From assembly GCA_947650155.1 (NCBI GenBank), contig CANSUS010000012.1:1-64000 (forward strand): a DNA stretch of 64,000 nucleotides, given 5' to 3'. This document shows, piece after piece, positions 1 through 9,190 of the stretch (positions are counted from its first letter, which is position 1; each line of letters starts with the position of its first letter). The DNA comes from an uncultured Lachnospiraceae bacterium. GTDB lineage: Bacteria; Bacillota; Clostridia; Lachnospirales; Lachnospiraceae. The position numbers were made by a program, and so were the translations under genes. Under the pieces are notes generated by a model. The model made no database searches. It saw only the letters and a list, made by a program, of their open reading frames with translations, and was not told the DNA's origin.

Positions 1-3000
1 CTGCCTTTTCCACTCCATTCTTTATGGTGTTTCCCACATCGCTTATGGCATTTCCTACAGTCGTCTTAATATCATTCCAGCTCGGCCACAGTCCATCCAG
101 ATCCACATAATCCAGCGGCCGGTTCCAGCAGTAACTGTACTGATTCAAGGTACACGGCATCGAGGTAAAGCCTTTTATTTTATCTTCACTGATAAACCTC
201 CCGATTCCGGCATCATACCTTCTCGCCTGCGCATAATACACTCCTCCTGCCTCTTCCATCTGATATCCGGTATACCCGAAGGGCTGTATCCGCCCTCCCC
301 GGTTCTCCTCCGAAAACAGCTCCATTCCGAACTCATCATACCCATAGCTTTCCCGGATCTTTCCGTCTTCACTTAACAGATGCATCGGGCTTCCCAGATC
401 ATCCTGTAAATAAGCATAGAAACCGCTTTCCGTCCCTTCCTCTTCCATTTCCATAAGCGCCGCGTTTCCATCCCAGTAGAAGGTCCGGCTGTTCCGCCCT
501 TCCTCCATCCTTAACAGGTTGCGGTAATGCCTTGTCACATCCGGGATGCAGCGGATCTGTCTCTCAGGCTCCTTTGATCCGAAGTCTTCCCATATGCTTT
601 CCTGCTGCGGATCTGCCGCCTCCCTGCTGTAAAGGGTCTGTCCGGTGCGGTTTCCGAAAGCGTCGTAGGTGTAGCGCGCCGCATAGTCTGTCAGGCTTCC
701 CGTCCGTTTTTCCCTGCCGGCTTTCCGTTCCACTGCCAGACGCAGGCGGCCTGCCGCATCATAGGCAAAGGTTTTGACCAGTTCCCCGTTCTTTCTTACG
801 GTATTTAAGTTTCCCCTCCGGTCATAGGTGCAGGACTGTTCCTCCCCGCCACTTACAAGGGCGGTCAGCTGTCCTGCTTCGTTGTACCGGTACAGGGTCT
901 CTTCCACTTCCTGCCCGCTGTAGTCCTCTTTCCGGGTACGGTTCCCGAATGCATCATAGGCATAGGCGCGGAGCAGTTTTCCGTCTTTTTCCACGCCGGT
1001 CAGGCGGTGCAGGGCGTCGTAGGCATAACGGAAGATGCCGCTGTCCCCCTCCATTCCCGTGCGGGTCTTGCGGGCTTCTGTTTTATTGCCTGTCAGGTCA
1101 TAACGGTAACTGTATTCCTCTTCCAGATTTTTTCCTTTATGGCGGATCGTTTCCGGCCGCCCGGACGGGGTATAGCTGTAGCATGTGGCTGTCCCGTCCG
1201 GGAAGGTTTTTTCTTTCAGGCGTCCCCGCTCATCATAGGCATAGGTGATCCTGCCCCCGTCCGTGTCAAGCGCCGCCGGCTGTCCTTTTTCGTTATAATG
1301 CCAGACCGCTTCCCTGCCGTCCGGGTAGAGGAGGCGGCGTCTTTCCCCCATGCTCCCCCATTCATAGCCTGTGCTGTTCCCACGGGGATCCGTGACGCGT
1401 GACGCCCTTCCCAGAACGTCTGTCAGGATGTCCGTAGTGCCGGCGCTGTCCCTGACCTGCCTGAGCCTGCGCAGGGCGTCATAGCTGTAGGTTACGGTTT
1501 CCCTGTCCGCATAGAGGATGTGGGTAAGCAGGCCTGCGGCATCGTAGGCGTAGGCGGTATGGCATCCGTCCCTGTCCCATTTGTCCGTCATTCTTCCGTT
1601 TTTATCATAGGCATAGCTTTCCTTCTCCCCTAGCGGGTCTGTGACGGCGTTGATCAGGCCGCTTTCATTCCATTCATACAGGGTGCGCTGCACCGGCGCC
1701 TCCCCCGTCTTTTCTCCCTCCGTCAGGCTTCCTGTCCGTTCCACTGCCGTCAGCCGTCCCATAACGTCATAAGTATAGACTGTTTTGCCGCCCAGTGCAT
1801 CCGTTACGGAGGCCAAATTTCCTCCCGGGGTGTAGGCATAGCAGGCAGCGTTTCCTTCCGGGTCTGTCATTTTGGTGACATTTCCCACGGCGTCATATTC
1901 ATAGCGTGCTGTTCCCCCGTCCGGGCCGGTAACGGTCTCCCTGCGGTTTAAGGCGTCATAGGTGATGACAGTCCTTTCCCCCGTATCCGTTTCCACCGCC
2001 GTACAGCTGCCATTGCCGTCATAAGCATAACGAAGGGTCCGGCCGTCCCTTAATGTAACCTCTGCCGGCCTGCCGTTTTGGTAACGGCAGGTTTCCTTTG
2101 TCCCGTCAGGATAGCGGACAGCCTCCAGGTTCCCCATGACGTCATAGGCATAGGCGGTGGTATTTCCCAAAGCGTCGGTCTTCCCGGTGCAGTGTTTCCC
2201 TTCATCATAAGTATAAAGGGTCCGGTTTCCTTCCGGGTCTGTCACGCTTATAAGGTTCCCTTCCCCGTCATAAGCATAGCGGAAGGTACTGCCGTTTTCA
2301 TCCGTGGTTTCCACGACCCGGTTCAGGACATCGTAGGCATAGGCCGTATGTCCCCCTTCCGCGTCGGTTTTCCCGGTACAGTTCCCGTTCCCGTCATAGG
2401 TATATTCCTCGCTGCCTCCTCCGGGCAGTTCTTTCCTGATCAGGCGGCTGTCCGCGTCGTACCGGAAAGAGAAGGCGCTGCCGTCCGGCTGCAGGATTTT
2501 GGCGGTGTTCCACATTTTATCATAGAGAAAGCGGGTAGTGTTTCCCTCTTTGTCTGTCAGGCTGCTGATCTTTCCGATCTCATTGTAGGCAGCCTCCACG
2601 CTGAAGCCGTCATAATCGGTGGCTCCTGTGACTTTCCCGCTTTTGTTGTAGCGGTAGGTCCTGGAAGCGCCCAGGGGGTTGGTGGTTTTTATCACTCTGC
2701 CCATGCTGTCGTATTCATAGGAAGTGGAAAAACCTCTGCCGTCAATGCTTTCTTTGACCCGGTTCAGGCTGTCATACCGGTAGGCGGTAACAGCTCCGTC
2801 AGGGCCGCACACAGCCGTTATGTTTCCTCTTTCGTCATAAGTAAGGGTGGTGGCGGTTTTGTCCGGATGTTCCATGCGTACCGGCCTGCCCTGTGCGTCA
2901 TAGTCGGTACGGGTCCCGTTCCCGTCTGCTCCTGTAAGGGAAACAAGATTTCCCTTTTTGTCATACTGGCAGCGGAGTTTTTCTTTTCCGTTCACGCTGA

Positions 3001-4537
3001 GGACGGCAAGTTTTCCATCCCCGTTATAAGTCATGTTCGTTTTTTCTCCCAGGGGATTGATTTTCTGGGCCAGGTTCCCGAGGCCGTCGTATGCCATCCT
3101 TGTGGTATTCCCGTTCCTGTCCGTATGGCGGGTGCACTGGTTCTTTTTATTATAGGTGAAGTGTTCCGCCGTGCCGTCCTGGTACAGAATATCGGTACAG
3201 CGGTATCTGCCGTCATGGACATAGGAAGTCACGGCGCCGTTTCTCTCTGTCAGGATGACTTTTCTGTTCCGGTCGTCATAAGCATAGTCCATGTGCCCGC
3301 CGTCCGGAAAGTCCTGTCTGAGGATGCGGCGTTTTTCATCATAGGTGTTTTTGACGGCGGTAATCCCGCTGGGGTTGACACTTTCTTCGATGCGCCCGTT
3401 TTTTCCGTAACGGTAAGCGCGGGTGTTTCCTTCCGGGTCTGTCACGGCAGAGAGTTTCCCCCTTTCATAGGAAAGGATGACGCTTCTTGCGGCATGGTCG
3501 CTTACACGGATCAGCTGTCCCGCTTCATTGTAGGAATAGGATAAGGCGGATCCGGTGTCGGTCTCCGCTTTTTCCAGCCGTCCGTTTCCGTCATAGAAAA
3601 AGGCGGTTCCCCTGCCGCTTCGGTTTTCCATGCGCACCATCTTCCCGTCCCGGGAAAAACGGATGCGGCTGCCGGAAAGGAAGGTAAGGAGGAAGCCGTC
3701 CGGTTCTTCCGTCAGGGCCTCCAGGGCGAAATGGGAAGGAAGGTAGGCGCCGTCTGGCTGTCTGCGGAAGGTTTTTTTCTGTCCGTCCGACAGGGTAATG
3801 GCCGCTCTGCTTTTTTCTTCGTCTGTTTCCAGCCGGATGTCGTAGTTATGGACAAAGCTTCTGCCAAGGCTTCCTTTGTAACGGTCTTTTGCATTGTAAT
3901 AACGGTGGAAGGACAGGGGAATTTCTCCTGCAATTCTGAGGTCTTCATGGTCGTAAACGAAGTTTCCGGTGGAAAGGTTGACGGGGTCATGGCTGTAGAG
4001 GATGCCTGCGCCTGCTGTCCCCATCAGATCGTTTTCGATTTCCACGAGCAGGCCGGACCAGTCCTCCGTCGTCTCGTCCCAGCCGCTTTTCATGTCTTCC
4101 AGGCGGCTTTTAAATTCCTGATAGCCCAGGTTTGTGCTCCCTGCATGGAAGAAGTTCTGCAGTTCTCTGATCCTGCCCTGTATGTCTGTAAGGGTCTGTT
4201 CTGCAGCATCCATTTCTTTTGCAGCGGCGCTGTCACAGGCAGGAATTTCGTTGATGAGTTTTGTCAGGATGGTTTCCATCCGTTCCATCGTCTCCTGGTA
4301 AATTTCATCTTTTATTTTTCCTGTCAGGGCATGGATATCTGCGCCCAGCGCACCTGTTCTGTACTGCGGGTCGATGGTGTCGTAGATTCCAGAGACTGCC
4401 GTAATGGACTTCTCCATTTCTTCACTGATGCGGACTGCTTCTGTCAGGATGGCCCTGCCCGTAAGAAGCAGTTCGTTTAAGCTGTTTATATCAAAGGCAC
4501 GGTCCCTGTCCGGGGGTGCGGCGCTGTAGTTTCCCAT
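1..4537 (-). CDS. RHS/YD-repeat polymorphic toxin, type VII-associated (C-terminus outside window)
   Basis: The frame is open from an ATG at 4537, with GGAGG 8 nt upstream, to the left edge, so at least 1512 residues are present and the 3' end is missing. Residues 1 to about 150 are helical and resemble the LXG/WXG-type targeting domains of type VII effectors. At about residue 182 a DUF6531-like start (DPVNLSTGNFVYDHEDL) opens a long array of YD repeats (YDxxGxL/TxxxDxxGN). The RHS core near residues 1420-1480 (GYTGYQMEEAGGVYYAQARR ... GRFISED ... YVDLDG) marks the end of the cage. About 30 residues of the variable tip are visible (GLWPSWNDIKTTVGNAISD). In RHS toxins the domain after DxDG is the toxin, so its activity cannot be read here. 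The gene is GC-rich compared with its neighbours. It is the last visible gene of the secretion operon and follows three small helical partner genes. Confidence 0.93.
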   Translation of the reverse strand, partial: MGNYSAAPPDRDRAFDINSLNELLLTGRAILTEAVRISEEMEKSITAVSGIYDTIDPQYRTGALGADIHALTGKIKDEIYQETMERMETILTKLINEIPACDSAAAKEMDAAEQTLTDIQGRIRELQNFFHAGSTNLGYQEFKSRLEDMKSGWDETTEDWSGLLVEIENDLMGTAGAGILYSHDPVNLSTGNFVYDHEDLRIAGEIPLSFHRYYNAKDRYKGSLGRSFVHNYDIRLETDEEKSRAAITLSDGQKKTFRRQPDGAYLPSHFALEALTEEPDGFLLTFLSGSRIRFSRDGKMVRMENRSGRGTAFFYDGNGRLEKAETDTGSALSYSYNEAGQLIRVSDHAARSVILSYERGKLSAVTDPEGNTRAYRYGKNGRIEESVNPSGITAVKNTYDEKRRILRQDFPDGGHMDYAYDDRNRKVILTERNGAVTSYVHDGRYRCTDILYQDGTAEHFTYNKKNQCTRHTDRNGNTTRMAYDGLGNLAQKINPLGEKTNMTYNGDGKLAVLSVNGKEKLRCQYDKKGNLVSLTGADGNGTRTDYDAQGRPVRMEHPDKTATTLTYDERGNITAVCGPDGAVTAYRYDSLNRVKESIDGRGFSTSYEYDSMGRVIKTTNPLGASRTYRYNKSGKVTGATDYDGFSVEAAYNEIGKISSLTDKEGNTTRFLYDKMWNTAKILQPDGSAFSFRYDADSRLIRKELPGGGSEEYTYDGNGNCTGKTDAEGGHTAYAYDVLNRVVETTDENGSTFRYAYDGEGNLISVTDPEGNRTLYTYDEGKHCTGKTDALGNTTAYAYDVMGNLEAVRYPDGTKETCRYQNGRPAEVTLRDGRTLRYAYDGNGSCTAVETDTGERTVITYDALNRRETVTGPDGGTARYEYDAVGNVTKMTDPEGNAACYAYTPGGNLASVTDALGGKTVYTYDVMGRLTAVERTGSLTEGEKTGEAPVQRTLYEWNESGLINAVTDPLGEKESYAYDKNGRMTDKWDRDGCHTAYAYDAAGLLTHILYADRETVTYSYDALRRLRQVRDSAGTTDILTDVLGRASRVTDPRGNSTGYEWGSMGERRRLLYPDGREAVWHYNEKGQPAALDTDGGRITYAYDERGRLKEKTFPDGTATCYSYTPSGRPETIRHKGKNLEEEYSYRYDLTGNKTEARKTRTGMEGDSGIFRYAYDALHRLTGVEKDGKLLRAYAYDAFGNRTRKEDYSGQEVEETLYRYNEAGQLTALVSGGEEQSCTYDRRGNLNTVRKNGELVKTFAYDAAGRLRLAVERKAGREKRTGSLTDYAARYTYDAFGNRTGQTLYSREAADPQQESIWEDFGSKEPERQIRCIPDVTRHYRNLLRMEEGRNSRTFYWDGNAALMEMEEEGTESGFYAYLQDDLGSPMHLLSEDGKIRESYGYDEFGMELFSEENRGGRIQPFGYTGYQMEEAGGVYYAQARRYDAGIGRFISEDKIKGFTSMPCTLNQYSYCWNRPLDYVDLDGLWPSWNDIKTTVGNAISDVGNTIKNGVEKA

Positions 4538-4554
4538 TTGTTTTTCCTCCGTTT

Positions 4555-4848
4555 TTATCTGACTTTAGAATTTTGATAAGTAGTATCCACACCCGCAAAT
4601 GCCTCGGACGCGGATCGTATGTACTCTGCCATAGAAATCAATAAGCCTCCTGCCATTTTCATAACAGCCGCTTCAATTTCCATCTCTTCCTTTAACGCAT
4701 CTGTAAAATCACCGGAAGAATGTTCCACTGCGCTTATGACCCTCCTGCCTGATCCTTCAGCCGCCTGAATAATCTCTGACTGAATCTTACTGATCAGTTC
4801 CGAAACAAGATGATCCGTATTGCTTTTACTGATACTGATGTCACTCAT
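4555..4848 (-). CDS. small helical type VII partner protein (TIGR04197/DUF3130-like)
   Basis: This 97-residue all-helical protein begins MSDISISKSNTDHLVSELIS. The ATG at 4848 was chosen because GGGAGGAG lies 8 nt upstream; an upstream in-frame ATG at 4869 has no comparable site. Length and pattern resemble the SACOL2603/TIGR04197 (DUF3130) family, known from LXG-toxin operons as Lap-type partners that help deliver the effector to the secretion machine. It ends 17 nt before the RHS gene, so co-translation and a role as dedicated targeting partner of the RHS toxin are likely. The family assignment is from memory of the pattern, not a search. Confidence 0.75.
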   Translation of the reverse strand: MSDISISKSNTDHLVSELISKIQSEIIQAAEGSGRRVISAVEHSSGDFTDALKEEMEIEAAVMKMAGGLLISMAEYIRSASEAFAGVDTTYQNSKVR

Positions 4849-4865
4849 TTTCTTTTCTCCTCCCG

Positions 4866-5153
4866 TCATGCTTTGTCTGTTTCAATTACATTTGTTATCA
4901 TATTTGCCATTGCCGTTTCGCTGTTCTGAAATGCCTGCTGCATTGGTTTTACAATATTGCCTGATATGGTATCCAGCATTTCCATCATTTTTTTTGAGGT
5001 AAGATTTGCCGAAAAACAGTCTTCTCTTGTTACCAGTGTTCTCATTTGATTAATAACAGTTGTAATTGCATTAATCTGTTCCTGATGCATTTTTTGCATT
5101 TCGGCTATAACAGCCTGATATTCCTTTTCCCTCAGATTGATCTTTTCCGCCAC
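4866..5153 (-). CDS. small helical WXG100-like/LXG-associated protein
   Basis: The product is 95 residues, wholly helical, beginning MAEKINLREKEYQAVIAEM. The start is GTG at 5153 with GGGAGGG 8 nt upstream. There is no signal peptide and no clear WxG turn; the shape is that of the small partners (DUF5344/DUF3958-like) found between an Esx core and its toxin. It lies between the frameshifted helical gene and the TIGR04197-like gene. The likely role, by position only, is chaperone or co-effector for the downstream RHS toxin. Confidence 0.65.
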   Translation of the reverse strand: MAEKINLREKEYQAVIAEMQKMHQEQINAITTVINQMRTLVTREDCFSANLTSKKMMEMLDTISGNIVKPMQQAFQNSETAMANMITNVIETDKA

Positions 5154-5170
5154 TTTCTTTTCCCTCCCTG

Positions 5171-5657
5171 CTAAATTGAATTCAGCTCGCTTCTTAATGC
5201 AGACAGCTTTGTCTGAATCAAGGATGCATACTCCTGCAGTCTGGCAATCTGATTAGAAATGCTTCCGCTTAATCCTGTGACATTACTGCAAGTCCCGTCC
5301 ATTTTTGTAAGACAGGCTTCCAGATCCGTTTTGATCTGATCCGCACATACGCCTTCAAACACATTTAAAACCACTACCTCTGACAGAATTTCACTTGCAC
5401 TGCATTTGCTTTTTTGTGTATTCCAATCCGAAAGGCACTGGCCAAGCTTTGCATTTTCGTCGGTAAGCGCTGCAATCTGGGCTTCCACTATCCTTAACTT
5501 CTCTTCCCATTCCCGGATTTTTTTTCTCAATTTCCCGCCTTCTCTGCCGCCGTTCTTCTTCCGCCTTTCTGGCGGCTTCCGCCTGATTTGCCGCTCTTCT
5601 CAGCGCTGCCGCCTGTTTTGCCGCTGCCAAGGCGCCGTTTTGATTTGTAACTGCCAT
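5171..5657 (-). pseudogene. YwqH/DUF5082-like helical protein split by a frame change at an A8 tract
   Basis: Two overlapping frames together make one coherent protein. The first (ATG at 5657) encodes MAVTNQNGALAAAKQAAALR and a basic helix down to REIEKK, then turns into unlikely sequence and stops at 5391. The second continues the coiled coil (KKIREWEEKLRIVEAQIAAL) to a stop at 5171, but its only local start is a TTG inside the overlap. The frames meet at eight T on the plus strand (A8 in the message, 5518-5525); with seven A they would fuse into about 160 residues. The full-length form resembles the YwqH/DUF5082 partners of Bacillus LXG toxins. Possible explanations are a true mutation, phase variation, transcriptional slippage, or sequence error. 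The split is seen directly; the cause is not known. Confidence 0.65.
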
Positions 5658-5660
5658 AAT

Positions 5661-5900
5661 CTATATCTCCTCCAATACCAAAATATCCCCGGAATAAATT
5701 TCTGCTTCCTCATAGGTCAGCCATATGCCGGCCTGTTTTTTTGTCCTTAAGGATCTGATATAATCTGCATCCTCCGCCGTTTCACAGAGCAGTCCTTTTT
5801 CAAGCAGTACATCCCTTGTTTCCGCTATTTTCTGTTCCCTGGATACCAGAAGGTCAATATCCTTCCCCTCCGCCACCCTCCATGTTAATTTCAGCTGCAT
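5661..5900 (-). CDS. YukD/EsaB-like ubiquitin-fold protein
   Basis: The 79-residue protein begins MQLKLTWRVAEGKDIDLLVS and ends YEEAEIYSGDILVLEEI. The beta-grasp-like pattern of N-terminal strands and a closing 'I.sGDiLvL' strand is typical of YukD/EsaB, a small cytoplasmic regulator/accessory of Firmicute type VII systems. ATG 5900 is preferred over 5930 because GGAGAG lies just upstream. The start lies inside the preceding membrane-protein gene (47-nt overlap), implying translational coupling. Assignment combines fold pattern and operon context. Confidence 0.65.
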   Translation of the reverse strand: MQLKLTWRVAEGKDIDLLVSREQKIAETRDVLLEKGLLCETAEDADYIRSLRTKKQAGIWLTYEEAEIYSGDILVLEEI

Positions 5901-6300
5901 AGGCTTCTCTCCTCTTTCTCTTTCCGGCATTTCTTTTTAACAGAATGTAGGCAAAAAGAAGTACAAACAAAATTTCCAGCAGAATCAGACACGCGGAATA
6001 GTCTTCTGTACTTTTACCGTAATCCATGACTTTGGAAAATTGTATTTCCTGTGAAAAAATAAGATCCGCCCAATCGGTTTCTTCCGCCTTTGTCTGCATC
6101 TGTCCCGAAAAAACATATTCGCTCATCTCCTGCTGCCTTTCTTCTCTTTCCTGTCTTACTTTTTGATAAAGCTTTGTACTCTGTTCAGAAAAAAGATCAG
6201 GAACTCCATATTGATCCAAGAGTGAGGTATAGGTGGTATGTTCCCTGTTCTTCCATGCTTCACCGTTTAAACTCAACGCGCCGGATGCTGTATCTCCCAT
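5854..6300 (-). CDS. single-pass membrane protein of the type VII locus (EssA-like position)
   Basis: The 148-residue protein has a hydrophilic N-terminal region of about 100 residues, one strong membrane segment at about 105-122 (CLILLEILFVLLFAYILL) and a basic tail (KRNAGKRKRR), which predicts an outside N-terminus and a cytoplasmic tail. No cleavable signal peptide is visible. GGAGGGAC lies just before ATG 6300. EssA is likewise a small single-pass Esx membrane protein, but I see no motif that proves homology. It lies between a WXG100 gene and a YukD-like gene, so a structural or accessory role in the secretion apparatus is likely. Confidence 0.6.
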   Translation of the reverse strand: MGDTASGALSLNGEAWKNREHTTYTSLLDQYGVPDLFSEQSTKLYQKVRQEREERQQEMSEYVFSGQMQTKAEETDWADLIFSQEIQFSKVMDYGKSTEDYSACLILLEILFVLLFAYILLKRNAGKRKRREAYAAEINMEGGGGEGY

Positions 6301-6394
6301 ATCTGTCCCTCCACAACGCTTCCTACAGAAAAACGGGCGAAGGCCGCACAGATGCCATGCCCCGCCCGCTTTCCGGTCCTGCTTGTTGATATTA

Positions 6395-6697
6395 CTATCC
6401 TATGGATACTTTGGACTTGGAATAATTGCTGTCCACTGCCTGCATATCTGCAATATAATCAGAAGTAGACTGGATTAAGCTTCTGACAACTTCCAGTGTC
6501 TGTGAAAAGTTATTTGCCAGCGCCGTATAATCTTCACGGTAGGTTTCCGTGGAGGCGGATACCCAGCCGTCGCAAAGTCTTCCCACACTTGCCGTCATGG
6601 AACTTGTGGTAGATTCAAACTCCTCTGCATACTGAGTCAGTTTTGCGATCTCAGCCTGCATATCCTCATAACTCATTTTTAAACTTTCTGCTCCCAT
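6395..6697 (-). CDS. WXG100 family protein (EsxA-like)
   Basis: This 100-residue protein has the helix-turn-helix hairpin of the WXG100 family: two amphipathic helices around CDGWVSAST (residues about 42-50), a W-x-S variant of the W-x-G turn. WXG100 proteins are small secreted dimers that are substrates and co-factors of Esx systems. AAGGAG lies 8-9 nt upstream of ATG 6697. It lies directly downstream of the EsaA-like gene, as in Firmicute ess/yuk loci. Confidence 0.85.
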   Translation of the reverse strand: MGAESLKMSYEDMQAEIAKLTQYAEEFESTTSSMTASVGRLCDGWVSASTETYREDYTALANNFSQTLEVVRSLIQSTSDYIADMQAVDSNYSKSKVSIG

Positions 6698-6746
6698 ATT
6701 TTTGCTCCTTCTTTTTTATTTAATAATCAGTCCGAAAACTGTATTA

Positions 6747-9053
6747 TTACGAAATTATGTTCCTTCTCTGCCGGATAGCGGTGGTTAAAATGCCAATGAT
6801 ACAGCCGGCAATTCCGATTCCAAGAACCAGCATCAGCCATCCTTTTATCGAACTGCCTTTCCCGGAAACCGCCCCCGCCGTCATGGAAACCGGCTTACTG
6901 TTTATCTGTGTCACAACGGGATTTACGATATAATCATAAACCTCCGCATTTCCCTGACTTTCTACCCTTGTATATCTTAAAGCTCCGGTAAACGTTTCAA
7001 GCATGTCTGTATTTTGGCTGTTGACCGCCTCTCTTGACAGGATCAGTTCTCCGAGACAGTCTGTCACGTTGGATGAGGTCTGTTCATTTGCTTCTTCCAG
7101 CGAAGCTTTCAGTTTTTCAGTATTTTCCGTAGTAACGGCATACACATCATCTGCATACAGCATATAATCAAAATGATTCTGTTCCACGCTGTCCATCATT
7201 TCTCCGGTATTGTTTTCTATATCAGTCAGATAGGTATCCAGCTCCGCATTCTCAATATACTTCATTGGATCATACTCTAAGAGGCTGTTTTCATAATCTC
7301 CCATGCTCTGTTCCAACAGTAATTCCGCATCCTGCAGCCGGCTCATCTGGTCTTGACTTTCTTCCGCCAGGGCATCGACAAAATAAGTCTGTATCACTTC
7401 ATCAATTTCTTCCGCCTTTGGTTCCAGCGTAAACAGTTCCAGTATTCCCTCTGCGATACTGCCGATTTCCCCCTCGTCGTTTCGTTCTGTGAGAATAATC
7501 CTGTAACTTTCCTCCGGTTCTTCCGGCGGCGGATTTGTACCGCCCGGCGTTTCTGTGCCGCCTGCTGATTCTGTATCTCCTGGCGTTTCCGTATCATCTG
7601 TTATTGTATCTCCCGTTATCATATCCTCCGTTATTGTATCGTTCGGTACTACAGGAAGCGTCGTATTGATACGATCCCAGTCAATGCAGACAGCATTTAA
7701 AATCTCTGACGTTTCCTGTTTCAATTCTTCCACATGTAAATGACATTCTTCTATATTCTGTATGGAACCTTCGGCTTTATACTCCATGAGCAAATCCCTG
7801 ATACTTTCTACCGTAATTTCTTCTTCTCCTTCCTGGTCTTGAATCTGCGCATTCAGAATAGCAAGAACATCATAAAACCCTTTTTCGTATGCACGAACTG
7901 CCACCGCTTCTATTGGTCTTTCCGCACTTTCCGGTGTATTTCCAAGGCTGTTCTGCAGTTCTGCCTGTACCTGCTCTTTGAGGTTCCCATATGCGGTCTC
8001 CCATTCTGTTTGAAGTTGTGATAAAGCTCTGTCATTGTCCTGTTCTACGGTCTGCAGTATATTGATTAACTGCGTATCCGCTGCCTCCTGATCCATCACA
8101 AACTGCCTGTTGATCACTTCTGCAGTGATTCGTTCAATTTCTTCTTTCTGACTTATAACTTCCTGATTGTATGCGCCGACTGCCTCTTCCAGACTTTCCT
8201 TTCCTTCTTCCATGATTACAGCCTGTTCTGCCGCAGTGTCTTCCAAAACAGTCTGATAGGTGGAAAAAAACTCTTCCGCAGCCACGTCCACACCGGCGCT
8301 GGTCTCCTGTATGGTTCCATAATCTGTAATTCCCTCTTCCACCGCTTGGGTGTAACCAAGAAAAAGCGCCTCCATCAGGGCATCATTCTGTGTGATATAA
8401 GAAGCTATATCCACCTGTTCCACATCATAATCCACCGCCCCTTCTTCTATTGGCTCTGCTGTCCCGATCAGCTGCGGAATATTCACACTTTCCAGCAGAT
8501 TAAGCTCTGCATTATCATTTGCCAGAATGGCAGCGGAATCATCCTGTACACGGTGAAATTCCGCCAATATTGCATCCATATACATATAAGCGATATTGGA
8601 ATTGAACAGACTGATAAATGCATTTACTTGATAAACTGCCTGCACTTTCGCTTCTTCGTCCAGTCTGGGATTGTACTGGTAACCGAGCGTTACTTTTTTC
8701 GGATCATTTTCAATAGAAGTAACCGACGCTGAAAAAGTCTCCGGTATGACAATATAAGCGGCATAAGAGCCGTTTTCGATTCCGGCTTTCGCATCCGTAA
8801 GTCCGGTCACAACAAAAGATTCACTGGGAAAACTCATAAGTTTACTGGCGTAATTGATATGTTCTGTATCCTGTAATACACCGTCGTCCATATTGACAAC
8901 GGCGATCGTAGAGACGTGTTCTTTTTTTATTTCTAATTCCCTTTGATAACTGCGTTCTATCTGCATGCCTGCAATACCGCTGATGACTGACAATACGGCC
9001 AGACCGAAACCACACAGCATCCTCTTTATTATTTTATCTGTTTTTGTACTCAT
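6747..9053 (-). CDS. EsaA/YueB-like type VII membrane protein (YhgE/Pip N-terminal family)
   Basis: The 768-residue protein has an N-terminal membrane segment (about 10-30), a 'STIAVVNMDDGVL' strand typical of the YhgE/Pip/EsaA family, a long extracellular coiled-coil region (about 60-720) and one C-terminal membrane segment (about 737-760: WLMLVLGIGIAGCIIGIL). A Pro/Thr/Gly-rich linker (TPGDTESAGGTETPGG region) lies near residues 500-530. EsaA/YueB span the wall as part of the Esx apparatus, and YueB is the SPP1 phage receptor. Staphylococcal EsaA has several C-terminal membrane segments, whereas this one has a single one. It is the first gene of the leftward operon. Confidence 0.78.
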   Translation of the reverse strand: MSTKTDKIIKRMLCGFGLAVLSVISGIAGMQIERSYQRELEIKKEHVSTIAVVNMDDGVLQDTEHINYASKLMSFPSESFVVTGLTDAKAGIENGSYAAYIVIPETFSASVTSIENDPKKVTLGYQYNPRLDEEAKVQAVYQVNAFISLFNSNIAYMYMDAILAEFHRVQDDSAAILANDNAELNLLESVNIPQLIGTAEPIEEGAVDYDVEQVDIASYITQNDALMEALFLGYTQAVEEGITDYGTIQETSAGVDVAAEEFFSTYQTVLEDTAAEQAVIMEEGKESLEEAVGAYNQEVISQKEEIERITAEVINRQFVMDQEAADTQLINILQTVEQDNDRALSQLQTEWETAYGNLKEQVQAELQNSLGNTPESAERPIEAVAVRAYEKGFYDVLAILNAQIQDQEGEEEITVESIRDLLMEYKAEGSIQNIEECHLHVEELKQETSEILNAVCIDWDRINTTLPVVPNDTITEDMITGDTITDDTETPGDTESAGGTETPGGTNPPPEEPEESYRIILTERNDEGEIGSIAEGILELFTLEPKAEEIDEVIQTYFVDALAEESQDQMSRLQDAELLLEQSMGDYENSLLEYDPMKYIENAELDTYLTDIENNTGEMMDSVEQNHFDYMLYADDVYAVTTENTEKLKASLEEANEQTSSNVTDCLGELILSREAVNSQNTDMLETFTGALRYTRVESQGNAEVYDYIVNPVVTQINSKPVSMTAGAVSGKGSSIKGWLMLVLGIGIAGCIIGILTTAIRQRRNIIS

Positions 9054-9130
9054 TTATCATTTATCCTTAGTAATCCATTCTGAATCATCAGAAGTTAATT
9101 AAATTCAATGATAGACTAAAATAAAGAAAA

Positions 9131-9180
9131 GTACATGAAGTTTCTGGAAAACTTTATAATTTTACAGAAAAATCATGTAC
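9131..9180 (-). terminator. rho-independent terminator after the anti-sigma gene
   Basis: Arms GTACATGA/TCATGTAC plus an inner TTTCTG/CAGAAA pair form a hairpin. On the minus strand it is followed by TTTTCTTTATTTT. It lies 11 nt after the anti-sigma stop and insulates the secretion operon from the sigma-factor operon. Confidence 0.7.
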
Positions 9181-9190
9181 ATTTTTATCT

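Noticed and set aside
2078-3544. 488-residue plus-strand frame
   Set aside because: It lies wholly opposite the RHS repeats; repeated GC-rich codons keep the antisense frame open and the product looks like a periodic shadow (repeated FPVISI/VIGIG).
1-4537. tandem DNA repeats or CRISPR-like periodicity
   Set aside because: The periodicity comes from YD-repeat coding sequence with variable spacing; repeats are not identical.
5391-5657. 88-residue separate protein
   Set aside because: Its second half after the A8 tract is unlike any protein; it is better read as the 5' part of the split helical gene.
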